Below are positions 24,580-38,590 of a DNA stretch of 64,000 nt, piece after piece. Within the stretch, counting starts at the first letter, position 1; the number at the start of each line of letters is the position of its first letter. The notes beneath the pieces were generated by a model, which searched no databases, was not told where the DNA came from, and saw only the letters and a list, made by a program, of their open reading frames with translations. The DNA is from Pseudomonas paracarnis (lineage in GTDB: Bacteria; Pseudomonadota; Gammaproteobacteria; Pseudomonadales; Pseudomonadaceae): contig NZ_CAJFCN010000005.1 in the NCBI RefSeq assembly GCF_904063055.1, positions 310,001-374,000 of the forward strand. The letters are read 5' to 3'. The translations under genes and the position numbers were made by a program.

Positions 24580-27500
24580 ATGCCGGACTTTCAGGTCATC
24601 GACCCCGCCACCCCGCCTCCTGGTGAGCAGGGCCAGCATTACGAACTGATCAAGCAGGCGATCCCCACTTGCCTGGTCAACAGTTCGCCCTCCCGTCGCA
24701 AGGCCCTCAAGGGCACGCCGCCGGCTATTCCCCGCTGGTATGACGCCGCTTCCCAGGCACGCAAAGATCAGCTCAAAGTGTTGCTGGACGCCCGTTGCGA
24801 GTCGCTCAACGAACTGGAGAAAACCTTCAGTCCCATACGCTCGGAGCAAGCGTTTGCCCAACCCTTGCTGGAAGCCGAGCTAAAGGCTATCGGCCACGAG
24901 CTGGACGTCAATCAAACCTGGTTGCGCCTGTATGTACCGGTCGAAGATGCCTTTGGCGTGAAGACCGGTGGCTTCAGGGTCAAAACGTTCTCCCTGCTGC
25001 ACGCTGCCCTCGGCAACTTTGAGCAACGGGAGACTCGAGAGGGCTATTTCAACAGCGCCTCAGGTTTCATTACCCAACCGGACGTGCGCGATCATTTCGA
25101 GCGCCACACCACGACCCTGAAGATTCATGCGTTCACCCAGCTGTGCCGAGACCTGGACCTGGGCAAGCAGTACCAGGCTCACCTGCGGGCGCAATTGAAA
25201 CCTGACGACGCCAAATCCCAAGCCGAACTGCGCGAACGTTATGTCCGGCATCAGAAAGCCGCCTTCAAGGCGGCGGCGTACCTGGCATTGCTCAAAGGCG
25301 ACATTGGCGACAGCGACCACGCGCTGCTGATGCGCGTGGCGGCCGGGGAAAAACACATCCTCAGCGACGGCAAGCCCATCGGGTATCGCAGCCTGAGCCT
25401 GATGAACCTGCATGTGCACGATTGCCTGGTCATCGACACTTGCGCCAAGCCTGGCTACACCTGCTGGGTCATCGTCTATATTCCCGATGACCCCGACCAT
25501 CCCATCAAGCGTTATGAAAGCTTCAATGACTTTCGCAATGATTTGACCGAGCGCCTGAGCGCGAAAACCACCCAGCAAGCTGACCGCTCCCAAGGCTGGA
25601 AGGCTACGCCGAACCAGCATTTTTTTGCCCGGTTCGTTGCCGACAAAGACCGCGCCTACTACTACAAACGACTGACCGAACTGGTGCTGGACGCACCTCC
25701 CCAGCCGTTTGGTGCACAGGCCTTGCGATCGGAGTGGGGGCGCTTGCTGACTTCTCCGTCCTTTGCCACGCCTTCGACACTGGGCGAACCCCAGCCCTAC
25801 GTGCGCGTACATGCCGCTGCCCCTGAATTCAACATTCGCGCCCACACCCTGACGGACCTATGGCAAGTTGCAGACCTGTGGACCTATCGCCTGGGCAGCC
25901 TGCGTACGCGGCTGTTCGAGAACGCCCGGCATCGTGCGGTGAGCACCTCCGATGTCGATGAGGCCTCGCGTTCACTGCGCGCTGCGCATTACCTGAGTAT
26001 CGGCCTGTTCGGCCTGAACCTGGTGGCCATGGCGGTGCCGCCGCTGGGTGTGGTGATGGCTGTGGCGATGGCCGGGCAACTACTTTACGAAGTCATCGAC
26101 GGTGTTATCGAGCTGAGCGAAGGCGACCGCGAAGCGGGCTGGGCGCACATCACCGACGTGGTGGAAAACCTGGCGGCGCTGGCGGTACAGGCAGCCGTGG
26201 TGCACTTCACCGTGTCGCCGTTTATCGAGCAGCTCAAGGCCGTTACCCTGCCCAGTGGCAAGACTCGGCTCTGGAAACCCGACTTGTCGGCCTATGAGCA
26301 CACCGCGTCCCTCCCTTCAGTGGCAGCGGATGAGCAAGGCCTGCACCGGCACAACGGCCAGACCGTGCTGCCGTTGGAGGGCAAACGCTATGCCGTGCAA
26401 CAAGACCCGCTGACCGAGCAATTCCGCATCCTCCATCCCACACGTGCCGAGGCCTATCAACCGATATTGAAGAGCAACAGCGCTGGCCTCTGGAACCATG
26501 AAGTGGAACGCCCGCACACCTGGGAAGGCGCCACGTTGATGCGGCGATTGGGCCCGGTGACGGAGGGCTTCAGCGATGCCGAGTTGGAGCAGGCGCGCAG
26601 CGTGGCGGCTGTGAGTGAGGACGTGCTGCGCCGCGTGCATGTGGAAGGCGAGGCGGTACCGGCGATCCTGCTCGACACCCTGCGCCAGTTCAGGGCGTAT
26701 CGCGATGCGGTGAACGTCGCCGAGGGCATTCGCCAGGGCTCGCTCAGCAGCGCACTGTGCAGCTATGCCGCATCCCTGGCGGTGGAGTTGCCGGGATGGC
26801 CAGCGAGCAAGGCGATCGAGGCATTTGCCGGCACCGAGTTGAGCGGACCGTCGATCAAATACGGTAATCAGCAGGCCGCGGGGGCGGACACCGTGCAGGT
26901 CCACCGCGCCGATTTGATGAGCGGCCAGTTGCCCATACGCATTATCGAAGCGCTCAGCGAACCTCAGCGCGATGCTCTGGTGGGCAGTTACACCGCCCGC
27001 ACACCCGAGGCGAGAACCGAGGCCCTGAGATTGAAACTCGAACAAAGGGCCATCGAGGTGCGCGAGCGGTTGATGAAGAGTATCTACGTCGAGCAGCAGC
27101 CACCCTCCGACACCGCGATTATGCTGATCCAGCGCGACTTCAGTGGCGTGCCGACGATTTTGGCGCGCGAAGTGCTGGTGGACGCGACGCCGAGCGAGCG
27201 CGACACGATGAACCGCGCCAAGCGCATTCCCCTGCGCCTCGCTGAAAAGGCGCGCCGGGCGCAGCAGCAAATGCGCCTGACCCTCGCGTATGAAGGCTTG
27301 TACCTCGACGCGTTGGCCGGCCCAGACACCGAAACCCTGGCCCTGCACACACTGCCGGCACTGCCCGGCTGGTCGGACAATTTGCGCCTGGAAGTTCGCG
27401 AAGGCCGGTTTGAAGGCCCATTGCGCGCCAGCTTCGGCCCCCTGGAGGCGAGTAGTCGCAAGGTGTTGGCACGCATGGAGGATGGGCGTTACCAAGCCTT

Positions 27501-29747
27501 CGATGAGCGCGGCCAGCACCTGCATGGGCTCAATGGTTTCTATGGTGCTTTGCAGCATGCGTTGACCGATGCCCATCGCAACGCGATTGGCGTGCCCCAC
27601 GTCGGCCAGGGTGAGCAATTGAAGGGGTTGATCAAGCAGCATGCAATAGGCCGAGTACCGTTGCGCAAAGCCTTGGGCATGTCGCCGGAAAAACTGCCTT
27701 TTTTTCGACCGCCCAGCGTGTTGCCGGGTGAGCGTCGCGGCTATCCATTGAGCGGGCGGGGTGGCACTGAGTGGGAAAAAATCACGCGCGAGCGGATCCG
27801 CAGCCTGTACCCGCAAATCACCCGGGACGAAATGCTCGCCCTGATCAACGAGCGCGGCGCGCTGGACCTGAGCTGGCTGCGTGCGTTGGAGCAAGAGTAC
27901 AAGACCCTGCAGGCCACCTTGCACAACTGGTTGAGCACACCGCCCCAGGGCATGGAGGCGTTCGGTGACCAGCAACGCCAGGTGCTGAGGGCCAGGCGCA
28001 AGATTTATACGGCGCTGGATGACGCCTGGAGAAAGGTCGGCCCACGGCACTACGATCGAAATGGGCGCCTTTTGGGGCAGAAAATCGAATGGTTGGAAGA
28101 CGACCTGGCACAGCAGCTCAGAACCTTGCCCGCACTGACTGCAAACTTCGACCATGTCAGCTACTTGGGCATTGTGGGAACCGAAGGCTCGCAGCTGACG
28201 GATGCGGATGTGCAGCCACTGCTCGCCAACTTTCGCGGTCTGCGTCGATTAGGGATCGAGGCTGCTCAACTGACAAGCGTGCCGTCAGCCATCGAACAGA
28301 TGCCGCATTTGCAGCGGTTGCATTTGGGCGGCAACGATATTGTCCTGACGCCTGAAGACGTCCTGCGCTTGAAAGATCGGGTGCGTCTCAAGGAGTTGTT
28401 TTTGGACATGAACCCACTCGGCTTGCCACCCGATGTTGGGCGCATGCCGCGCTTACAGACCTTGCTGCTCAATGACACAAGCCTGGAGGAGTGGCCTGCC
28501 AGTGTGTTCCGTGTGCCCAGGCCGGAAAATTTCATTCTGGATATGCGGCAGAACCCGATAGCGCGGATTCCCGAGTTCGCGCCGGGCTCGGATAAGGCAC
28601 TGATTGTGGCGAAAACCTTCCTCACCCGTGAAGAGCTGACGCCTGAGCTGCTTGCTCAATTCAAGCGGTACATCGAGGCCGCTGGCCGGGATCCGGATCG
28701 CCAATTGCCGAAAAGGGGCGCGCTCGACAGCGAGCAGTGGAAAACCGGTTATTCGGCGCAGGAATGGCCCTCCAGGCAAGTGTTATGGGACATGCTTGAA
28801 GGCTCGTTTGGCTCTGAGGGCTTTTTCAATCTTCTTCGTGCCGTCAGGCACTCCGGGGACTCGACAGGCAGGGGCGGCGTATGGTTGCCGGAATTGACCG
28901 CCAAAGTCTGGCGCATGCTTGAGGCGATGGGCGAAGACGCCGAATTACGCGAACACTTGTTCCTGATGGCCCGGGACCCAGCGGCCTGCGTGGACGCCGG
29001 GGCGCAGTTGTTCAATTCGATGGGCGTTGCCGTGCTGCATTGGTCAGCCTACTTCAGCGAGGATGTCGACGCCGTGCGCAGGGCCGTGTTCAACCTGGCC
29101 AGGAGGAAATGGCGCCTTGATGAGCTGGGGCGTATTGCCCATGCTCGCGTCGCCGAGTTGCAGGAGCAGGGCGCCAGGTTTCCCGAGTATGATGCCCAGG
29201 GCCTGCGCATTGAGCATTACGATGGCGCCGGTAATGTGATCGCCGATATCGACGAAGTCGAAATCTATCTGGCGTATACGGTGCCGCTGGCCACCCGGCT
29301 GGACTTGCCCTGGCAATCCAGAAGCATGATGTTTCGCGAGGACTATGTCACGGCGCCGATGGTGGAGGCGGCATTCCAGCGCGTACAGCTGCAGGATCAG
29401 GGCGCGCAGTTGCGTGACAATCTGCTGGAGCAGCCGATGTGGACTGACTTCCTGCAGCGTGCGCATCAAACTGATTACGCGCTGATTGCCGAAAAATTCG
29501 ACGCCCTGATCGACTATGAGGCCGCGCAGGCACAATGGGCCGCCGCTGCCCACCTCCCCGAGAGAGCGAGGCAGGCCCTGCGTCAAACCATCAGCCAGAC
29601 AGCCCGGCGCCTGGGCCGATCGGCTTCGGAAAGTGAACCGGGGCAACTGATGCCCCAGCAAGACTACGATGACACCTTTGGCCGCATCAATGCCGAGCTG
29701 ATCACCTTGAACCAGACACTGACCGATCAAGCGATCAGCGCCATCCT

Positions 29748-29751
<4 letters not shown>
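24580..29751 (+). CDS. Giant LRR–NEL E3 ligase-type protein
   Basis: A 1723-aa paralogue of the protein at 16392. The N-terminal part is DUF6543-like with a hydrophobic hairpin around residues 470-550 and a shared downstream segment ([27 protein letters not shown]). Leucine-rich repeats occupy about 1190-1335 ([32 protein letters not shown]). The NEL-type region, about 1360-1630, has [18 protein letters not shown] with Cys1470/Asp1472 as the catalytic CxD, then LDELGRIA and [17 protein letters not shown]. There is one LRR module instead of two and no SET-like tail. In IpaH/SspH effectors this domain ubiquitinates host proteins. It shares its last four bases with convergent ureC. Host target and secretion route are unknown. 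Confidence 0.8.
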
Positions 29752-31448
<1,697 letters not shown>

Positions 31449-31487
31449 GTGTGTGCCCTGAAGAATAGGTGTTGAATGTGAAATCGC

Positions 31488-31554
31488 TATCGCAGGCAAG
31501 CCAGCTCCCACAGGGGGTTGCATTTCAACTGTGGGAGCTGGCTTGCCTGCGATG
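31488..31554. repeat. REP inverted pair between ureB and ureC
   Basis: CTATCGCAGGCAAGCC and GGCTTGCCTGCGATG halves form a hairpin directly after the ureB stop codon, within the urease operon. Confidence 0.9.
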
Positions 31555-31559
31555 AGGCC

Positions 31560-32913
<1,354 letters not shown>

Positions 32914-32922
32914 GGCTGCGCC

Positions 32923-33225
32923 TCAGGCAATGGGCTGGTGGACGGTGACCAGCTTGGTGCCGTCGGGGAACGTGGCTTCCACCTGGATATCCGGGATCAT
33001 TTCCGGGATGCCTTCCATAACCTGTTCGCGGCTGAGCAGGGTGGTGCCGTAGTGCATCAGGTCGGCCACCGTGCGGCCATCGCGGGCGCCCTCCATCAGG
33101 GCGGCGGAGATATAGGCGATGGTCTCCGGGTAGTTGAGCTTCACTCCGCGTGCCAGGCGCCGTTCGGCGACCAGGCCTGCGGTGAAGATCAGCAGTTTGT
33201 CTTTTTCCCGTGGGGTCAGGTCCAT
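32923..33225 (-). CDS. ureA: Urease gamma subunit UreA
   Basis: A 100-aa structural subunit starting [20 protein letters not shown] and containing [13 protein letters not shown] and the conserved end VTVHQPI. Full length. It forms the trimer core of the urease complex. It follows ureD after 92 bases that include a lone REP half, and precedes the acetyltransferase genes. Confidence 0.98.
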   Translation of the reverse strand: MDLTPREKDKLLIFTAGLVAERRLARGVKLNYPETIAYISAALMEGARDGRTVADLMHYGTTLLSREQVMEGIPEMIPDIQVEATFPDGTKLVTVHQPIA

Positions 33226-33289
33226 GGTTCAGGGTCCTTCATAAAATTCATTCTTAAATACATAGAAGATCCCATGTGAAGCTGATTTA

Positions 33290-33306
33290 TGTGGGAGCTG
33301 GCTCCA
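33290..33306 (-). repeat. Single REP-like half
   Basis: GTGGGAGCTGGCTCC resembles the REP arm but lacks the inverted partner and the GCCTGCGA core. It lies between ureD and ureA and is probably a decayed copy. Confidence 0.55.
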
Positions 33307-33317
33307 CAGTTTGATCT

Positions 33318-34157
33318 TCATGTGCTCCAGATTCTTGGTGATATCGCTTCCCTGCCGAGTACGGCCGGTCGCAAAAGCCGCCATAAATCAATCAACCACC
33401 CCCGCGCCAGCAGCGCTTCACTGGCCAGGCACCGCGCCACCAGCAAGCCGGGCAGTTGGGTCAGGTCACCGCGCACCGCGTGGGGCAGTGAGCGGCATTG
33501 TTCCAATAATTCAGGTTCGATCTCACCGGTCACCAACAATGTGGCAAACACCGGCTGCCCATCCAGCCCGATAGGCGAATCCAGCAACCCATCGGCGCCC
33601 ACAATGCGCTGGCGCTCATGCCAGAGCAACTGGCCGTCGCGGCGAATGTCCAAGTGCGATTGGAAATGGCCCAGGTCGAACCGTTCGCCACTGGCCGGGC
33701 GCCCCAGGGCGACCACATCCCAATAGAACAACCGTGCATCGCCCAACAGCTCGATTCGCGTGGTGAGTTCGGCCTGGGCCGCGCTGAACACGATGGTTTC
33801 CTGAGGCAGCCATTCCAGGGTCGCGCCGGCTTCCACAGTCAGTTCAAGTTGCTGATACGCCGGGCCGCTGGCGCGGTACCACTTGGCGGCGCCGGGGCTG
33901 GTCAGTTGTGCCCAGGCACCCGTGCCCACATGGGCGCTGATGTCCAGGCGATCGCCACCGGCAATCCCGCCGGGAGGGTGCACGATGATGTGCTGGCACA
34001 CCTCAGGGCCTTCGGCGTACAAGTGTTTTTGCACGCGCAGCGGGCCAAGGTGGCGGCGCAATACCGGGCGTGTGGTGTCTTTGACACGCGCGTAGCCGAG
34101 TTCCAGCTCGGCGTGCCAGCTGGGCGTGAACAGGGCAGGGGTAATGGGCAGGTTCAT
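33318..34157 (-). CDS. ureD: Urease accessory protein UreD
   Basis: A 279-aa beta-helical scaffold protein. [32 protein letters not shown] and [18 protein letters not shown] are the standard UreD blocks. UreD binds apo-urease and, with UreF and UreG, forms the channel through which nickel reaches the active site. It begins 30 bases after urtE, so transporter and urease genes are probably one transcript. Confidence 0.95.
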   Translation of the reverse strand: MNLPITPALFTPSWHAELELGYARVKDTTRPVLRRHLGPLRVQKHLYAEGPEVCQHIIVHPPGGIAGGDRLDISAHVGTGAWAQLTSPGAAKWYRASGPAYQQLELTVEAGATLEWLPQETIVFSAAQAELTTRIELLGDARLFYWDVVALGRPASGERFDLGHFQSHLDIRRDGQLLWHERQRIVGADGLLDSPIGLDGQPVFATLLVTGEIEPELLEQCRSLPHAVRGDLTQLPGLLVARCLASEALLARGWLIDLWRLLRPAVLGREAISPRIWST

Positions 34158-34187
34158 GGCGTGTGCTTATCGTTAGGAGGCTACAGA

Positions 34188-34886
34188 TTAGATGGTTACC
34201 AGCCCACGCACACCCTCGCTTTCCATATTTTCACCACGGCCCTGCTGCACGATTTCGCCACGGGACATCACCAGGTACTGGTCAGCCAGTTCAGCGGCAA
34301 AGTCATAGAACTGCTCCACCAACAGGATCGCCATGTCGCCGCGCTCCGCGAGCTTCTTGATCACCGCGCCGATTTCCTTGATGACCGACGGCTGGATGCC
34401 TTCGGTGGGCTCATCGAGAATCAACAGGCGCGGGCGGCTCGCCAGGGCGCGGCCAATCGCCAACTGTTGTTGTTGGCCCCCGGATAAATCGCCGCCGCGG
34501 CGGTGCTTCATTTGCAGCAATACCGGGAACAGTTCGTAGATGAAGGCTGGCACCTCTTTGGCTTCGGCGCCGGGGAAGCGCGACAGCCCCATCAGCAGGT
34601 TTTCCTCCACGGTCAGCCGCGCAAAAATCTCGCGGCCCTGGGGCACGTAGGCGATGCCGGCATGTACGCGCTGGTGCGGCTTGAAGCCGGTGATGGCCTT
34701 GCCTTCCCAGTTCACCGCGCCTTCCTTGGCTGGCAGCAGACCCATCAGGCACTTGAGCAGGGTGGTCTTGCCCACGCCGTTACGCCCGAGCAGGCAGGTG
34801 ACTTCGCCGACCTTCACGTCGAAGGACAGCCCGCGCAGAATATGGCTACCGCCGTAATACTGGTGCAGCTTGTCGACTTGCAGCAT
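34188..34886 (-). CDS. urtE: Urea ABC transporter ATP-binding protein UrtE
   Basis: A 232-aa LivF-like ATPase. Walker A is GRNGVGKTTLLK, the signature is LSGGQQQQLAIGRAL, and Walker B is LLILDEPTEGIQPSV. ATG 34886 follows GAGGAGG by eight bases. UrtD and UrtE energise the UrtBC permease. It is separated from urtD by a REP pair and followed closely by ureD. Placement next to urease genes distinguishes it from a branched-chain amino acid transporter. Confidence 0.95.
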   Translation of the reverse strand: MLQVDKLHQYYGGSHILRGLSFDVKVGEVTCLLGRNGVGKTTLLKCLMGLLPAKEGAVNWEGKAITGFKPHQRVHAGIAYVPQGREIFARLTVEENLLMGLSRFPGAEAKEVPAFIYELFPVLLQMKHRRGGDLSGGQQQQLAIGRALASRPRLLILDEPTEGIQPSVIKEIGAVIKKLAERGDMAILLVEQFYDFAAELADQYLVMSRGEIVQQGRGENMESEGVRGLVTI

Positions 34887-34927
34887 TCTCAAAACCTCCT
34901 CAATCCCCCTGCGGGAACCGGATCAAC

Positions 34928-35006
34928 TGTGGGAGCTGGCTTGCCTGCGATGCAGGCGACCCGGTGTGTCAGGTAAACCGCTATCGCAGGCAAGCCAGCT
35001 CCCACA
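34928..35006. repeat. REP inverted pair between urtD and urtE
   Basis: CTGTGGGAGCTGGCTTGCCT and its inverted partner CTATCGCAGGCAAGCCAGCT flank about 35 bases inside the urea operon. Confidence 0.9.
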
Positions 35007-35026
35007 TACAGCCGTTCGTGTCAGCG

Positions 35027-35848
35027 TTAGCGGCCGAGGTAAACCTCGATCACCCGCTCATTTTCCTGCACCTGTTCCAGCGACCCTTCGGCCAGCACGC
35101 TGCCCTGGTGCAACACAGTCACATGGTCGGCAATCGAGCCGACAAACCCCATGTCGTGTTCCACCACCATCAACGAGTGCTTGCCGGCCAGGCGCTTGAA
35201 CAGTTCGGCGGTGAACTCGGTCTCGGCGTCGGTCATGCCCGCCACTGGTTCATCGAGCAGCAACAGTTGCGGGTCTTGCATCAGCAACATGCCGATTTCC
35301 AGGAACTGCTTCTGGCCGTGGGACAGCAAACCGGCTGGGCGATGCACCGAGGCGGTGAGGCGGATGGTGTCGAGCACTTCCTCGATGCGGTCTTTTTGCT
35401 CGCCGTTGAGGCGCGCTCGCAAGCTGGCCCACACCGACTTGTCGGTCTTCTGCGCCAGCTCCAGGTTTTCGAACACGCTGAGGGCTTCGAACACCGTGGG
35501 CTTCTGGAATTTGCGCCCGATGCCGGCCTGGGCGATTTGCACTTCGCTCATGCGCGTCAGGTCCAGGGTTTCGCCAAACCAGGCCTTGCCGTGGCTGGGC
35601 CGGGTCTTGCCGGTGATCACGTCCATCAGCGTGGTCTTGCCCGCGCCGTTGGGGCCGATGATGCAGCGCAATTCGCCAACGCCGATGTACAGGTTCAGGT
35701 CGTTGAGGGCCTTGAAACCGTCAAAGCTGACGCTGATATCTTCCAGGGTCAGAATGGTACCGTGGCGGGTGTTGAGCCCTTTGCCCGCGACCTGGCCGAT
35801 GCCAATCGCATCGCGGCCGCTGCCTGCGTCGAAAATAGGTTCAAGCAT
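35027..35848 (-). CDS. urtD: Urea ABC transporter ATP-binding protein UrtD
   Basis: A 273-aa LivG-like ATPase with an N-terminal extension before ILTLEDISVSFDGF. Walker A is GPNGAGKTTLMD, the signature is LSHGQKQFLEIGMLL and Walker B is LLLLDEPVAGMTDAE. Two ATGs are possible: 35848, with GAGGA just upstream, and 35860, which overlaps the urtC stop (ATGA). I chose 35848 for its better ribosome site; the difference is four residues. Confidence 0.94.
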   Translation of the reverse strand: MLEPIFDAGSGRDAIGIGQVAGKGLNTRHGTILTLEDISVSFDGFKALNDLNLYIGVGELRCIIGPNGAGKTTLMDVITGKTRPSHGKAWFGETLDLTRMSEVQIAQAGIGRKFQKPTVFEALSVFENLELAQKTDKSVWASLRARLNGEQKDRIEEVLDTIRLTASVHRPAGLLSHGQKQFLEIGMLLMQDPQLLLLDEPVAGMTDAETEFTAELFKRLAGKHSLMVVEHDMGFVGSIADHVTVLHQGSVLAEGSLEQVQENERVIEVYLGR

Positions 35849-35856
35849 GACGTTCC

Positions 35857-36924
35857 TCATTTCTTCAGCAGGCCGATAACGCCCTTGGGCAGGTACAGGG
35901 TGACGATAATGAACAGCGCCCCCAGGAAGAACAGCCAGTACTCGGGGAAGGCCACGGTGAACCAACTCTTCATGCCATTGACCACACCGGCGCCGAGCAG
36001 CGGCCCGATCAGCGTGCCACGCCCGCCCAGCGCTACCCACACGGCGGCTTCGATGGAGTTGGTCGGTGACATTTCGCTGGGGTTGATGATGCCCACTTGC
36101 GGCACATACAGCGCACCGGCAAGGCCGCACAACACTGCGCTCAAGACCCACACGAACAGCTTGAAACCGCGTGGGTCGTAACCGCAGAACATCAGGCGGT
36201 TCTCGGCATCGCGCAGGGCGGTGAGCACGCGCCCGAACTTGCTCTTCGCCAGGCGCCAGCCGATGTAGAGGCTGGCCACCAGCAACAACACCGTGGCGAA
36301 AAACAACACCGCCCGCGTGCCCGGTTCAGTGATGCCAAAACCTAAGATGCTGCGGAAGTTGGTAAAGCCGTTGTTGCCGCCGAACCCGGTCTCGTTGCGA
36401 AAGAACAACAGCATCCCCGCGAACGTCAGGGCCTGGGTCATGATCGAGAAATACACGCCCTTGATTCGCGAGCGGAAGGCGAAGAAACCGAACACCAACG
36501 CCAGCACCCCGGGGGCCAGTACCACCAGGCACAACGCCCACAGGAAGTGGTCGGTGCCGGCCCAGTACCAGGGCAATTCGGTCCAGGACAAAAAGGTCAT
36601 GAACGCCGGCAACTCGCTGCCTGCCGCCTGGCGCATCAAGTACATGCCCATGGCGTAGCCGCCCAGGGCGAAGAACAAACCGTGGCCCAGGGACAACATC
36701 CCGGCGTAACCCCACACCAGGTCCAGCGCCAGGGCGACGATGGCGTAACAGAGAATCTTGCCCACCAGGGTCAAGGTGTAGGCCGACACATGCAGCGGGT
36801 TGTCGGCAGACAAGAGCGAGCACAGGGGCAACGCCAGCAGCAGGAGCAGGATGACTGCACCGACTGCAATCGTGACCTTGGGGCCGGCCTTTTGCGTGGC
36901 CGTAAGCATCAATGGCTGGTTCAT
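35857..36924 (-). CDS. urtC: Urea ABC transporter permease UrtC
   Basis: A 355-aa LivM-like membrane protein with about nine to ten helices. The motif DLVWGYAGMLSLGHGLFFALGGYAMGMY and the late LCGLAGALYVPQVGIINPSEMSPTNSIE segment are typical of UrtC. It forms the channel with UrtB. Its ATG shares one base with the urtB stop (TGATG), giving tight coupling. Confidence 0.95.
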   Translation of the reverse strand: MNQPLMLTATQKAGPKVTIAVGAVILLLLLALPLCSLLSADNPLHVSAYTLTLVGKILCYAIVALALDLVWGYAGMLSLGHGLFFALGGYAMGMYLMRQAAGSELPAFMTFLSWTELPWYWAGTDHFLWALCLVVLAPGVLALVFGFFAFRSRIKGVYFSIMTQALTFAGMLLFFRNETGFGGNNGFTNFRSILGFGITEPGTRAVLFFATVLLLVASLYIGWRLAKSKFGRVLTALRDAENRLMFCGYDPRGFKLFVWVLSAVLCGLAGALYVPQVGIINPSEMSPTNSIEAAVWVALGGRGTLIGPLLGAGVVNGMKSWFTVAFPEYWLFFLGALFIIVTLYLPKGVIGLLKK

Positions 36925-38426
36925 CAGTCGATCACCCGTCCTTTCAGTGCGAAGAGTCCTTGCGGGCGTTTCTGGATAAACAGAATGATCAGCGCGAGGA
37001 TCAGGATCTTGCCGAGCACGGCGCCGATCTGGGGTTCGAGGATCTTGTTGGCGATCCCCAGGCCAAAGGCGGCCATGACACTGCCGGCCAACTGGCCGAC
37101 GCCGCCGAGCACCACCACCAGGAACGAGTCGATGATGTAGCTCTGGCCCAGGTCCGGGCCGACGTTGCCGATCTGGCTCAGCGCCACGCCGCCCAAACCT
37201 GCGATACCGGAGCCGAGGCCAAAGGCGAGCATGTCCACGCGCCCGGTGGGCACGCCGCAGCAGGCGGCCATGTTGCGGTTCTGGGTGACGGCGCGCACGT
37301 TCAGACCCAGGCGCGTCTTGTTCAGCAGCAGCCAGGTGAGCACCACCACGAACAGCGCAAAGGCGATGATCACGATGCGGTTGTACGGCAGCACCAGGTT
37401 GGGCAGTACCTGGATGCCGCCAGACAGCCAGGCCGGGTTCGACACTTCGACGTTCTGCGCGCCGAACACCAGGCGCACCAGCTGGATCAGCATCAGGCTG
37501 ATGCCCCAGGTGGCGAGCAGGGTTTCCAGTGGGCGGCCATACAAGTGACGGATGACTGTGCGTTCCAGCGCCATGCCGATGGCCGCGGTGACAAAAAACG
37601 CCACCGGCAACGCGATCAACGGGTAGAACTCGATGGCCTGGGGCACATAGCGCTGCATCATCAACTGCACCACATAGGTGGAGTAGGCGCCGAGCATCAG
37701 CATCTCGCCGTGAGCCATGTTGATCACGCCGAGCAGGCCGAAGGTGATCGCCAGGCCCAGGGCCGCCAACAGCAGGATCGAGCCCAGGGACATGCCGCTG
37801 AACGCCTGGCCGAGGATTTCACCCATCATCAGTTTGCGTTTGACCTGGGCCAGGCTGGTTTCAGCGGCGGTGTGCACGGCGGCGTCGGCTTCCACGCCTG
37901 GCGCCAGCAGCGCTTCAAGGCGCGTGCGGGCCAGCGGGTCGCCGGTGCTGCCGAGCAAGCGCACGGCTGCCAGGCGCACCACCGGGTCGGGGTCGACCAA
38001 TTGCAGGTTGGCCAGGGCCAGGCTCAGGGCGCTGTGCACCTGCTCATCCGTTTCGGCGGCGACCTGCTGGTCGAGGAATTTAAGTTGTGCAGGCACCGCG
38101 CTTTTTTGCAGGGTGCGCGCTGCGTCCAGGCGCACCTTGGGGTCGGCGGCGAGCAGTTGCTGGCTGGCTTGCACGTTATTGATCAAGCCGCGCAGGCGGT
38201 TGTTCAGGCGCACGGTCTTGGTTTCGCCGTTGAGCATGAGTTGACCTTGCTCAAGGGCGTCCACCAACTCGATACGCGTTGGGTCGGGGTGGGCGGCCCA
38301 GTCCTGCAGGAGTTTGGCTTGCTGCACCGGGTTGGCGGCAAGGAAGTCTTCGGCGTCGCTGGCGTGTGCGCCAAAGGGCAGCACCAGCAGCACGGCGAGG
38401 ATGAGGCGGTGGAGGGCAGTGGGCAT
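36924..38426 (-). CDS. urtB: Urea ABC transporter permease UrtB
   Basis: A 500-aa permease. It has a signal-like N-terminus (LILAVLLVLPFGAHA), then about 180 periplasmic residues with HEAT-like repeats (DPVVRLAAVRLLGSTGDPLA), then the LivH-like membrane domain with LLGVINMAHGEMLMLGAYSTY and VVLGGVGQLAGSV. The long N-terminal domain separates UrtB from amino-acid LivH proteins. It follows urtA after a 164-base gap that contains a REP pair. Confidence 0.95.
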   Translation of the reverse strand: MPTALHRLILAVLLVLPFGAHASDAEDFLAANPVQQAKLLQDWAAHPDPTRIELVDALEQGQLMLNGETKTVRLNNRLRGLINNVQASQQLLAADPKVRLDAARTLQKSAVPAQLKFLDQQVAAETDEQVHSALSLALANLQLVDPDPVVRLAAVRLLGSTGDPLARTRLEALLAPGVEADAAVHTAAETSLAQVKRKLMMGEILGQAFSGMSLGSILLLAALGLAITFGLLGVINMAHGEMLMLGAYSTYVVQLMMQRYVPQAIEFYPLIALPVAFFVTAAIGMALERTVIRHLYGRPLETLLATWGISLMLIQLVRLVFGAQNVEVSNPAWLSGGIQVLPNLVLPYNRIVIIAFALFVVVLTWLLLNKTRLGLNVRAVTQNRNMAACCGVPTGRVDMLAFGLGSGIAGLGGVALSQIGNVGPDLGQSYIIDSFLVVVLGGVGQLAGSVMAAFGLGIANKILEPQIGAVLGKILILALIILFIQKRPQGLFALKGRVID

Positions 38427-38455
38427 AGCAAAATGTCCTGATCATGCGGGGACAG

Positions 38456-38558
38456 TGTGGGAGCAGGCTGTGTGGGGGCTGGCTTGCCTGCGATGGCATC
38501 GCTGCGGTGTGTCAGGCACACCGAGTTGTTTGCATCGCAGGCAAGCCAGCTCCCACAG
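38456..38558. repeat. REP inverted pair between urtA and urtB
   Basis: GTGTGGGGGCTGGCTTGCCT (from 38470) pairs with CATCGCAGGCAAGCCAGCTC; an extra partial arm GTGTGGGAGCAGG starts at 38456. It lies directly after the urtA gene, where a stable 3' end would favour high binding-protein levels. Confidence 0.9.
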
Positions 38559-38590
38559 TGACCATGTCCCACATTCGAGCTGTGGGGGCG

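Noticed and set aside
36912..38441. A 509-codon open reading frame antisense to urtB
   Set aside because: The composition is Gln/His/Asp-rich as expected for reverse reading of a membrane protein; no domain is seen.
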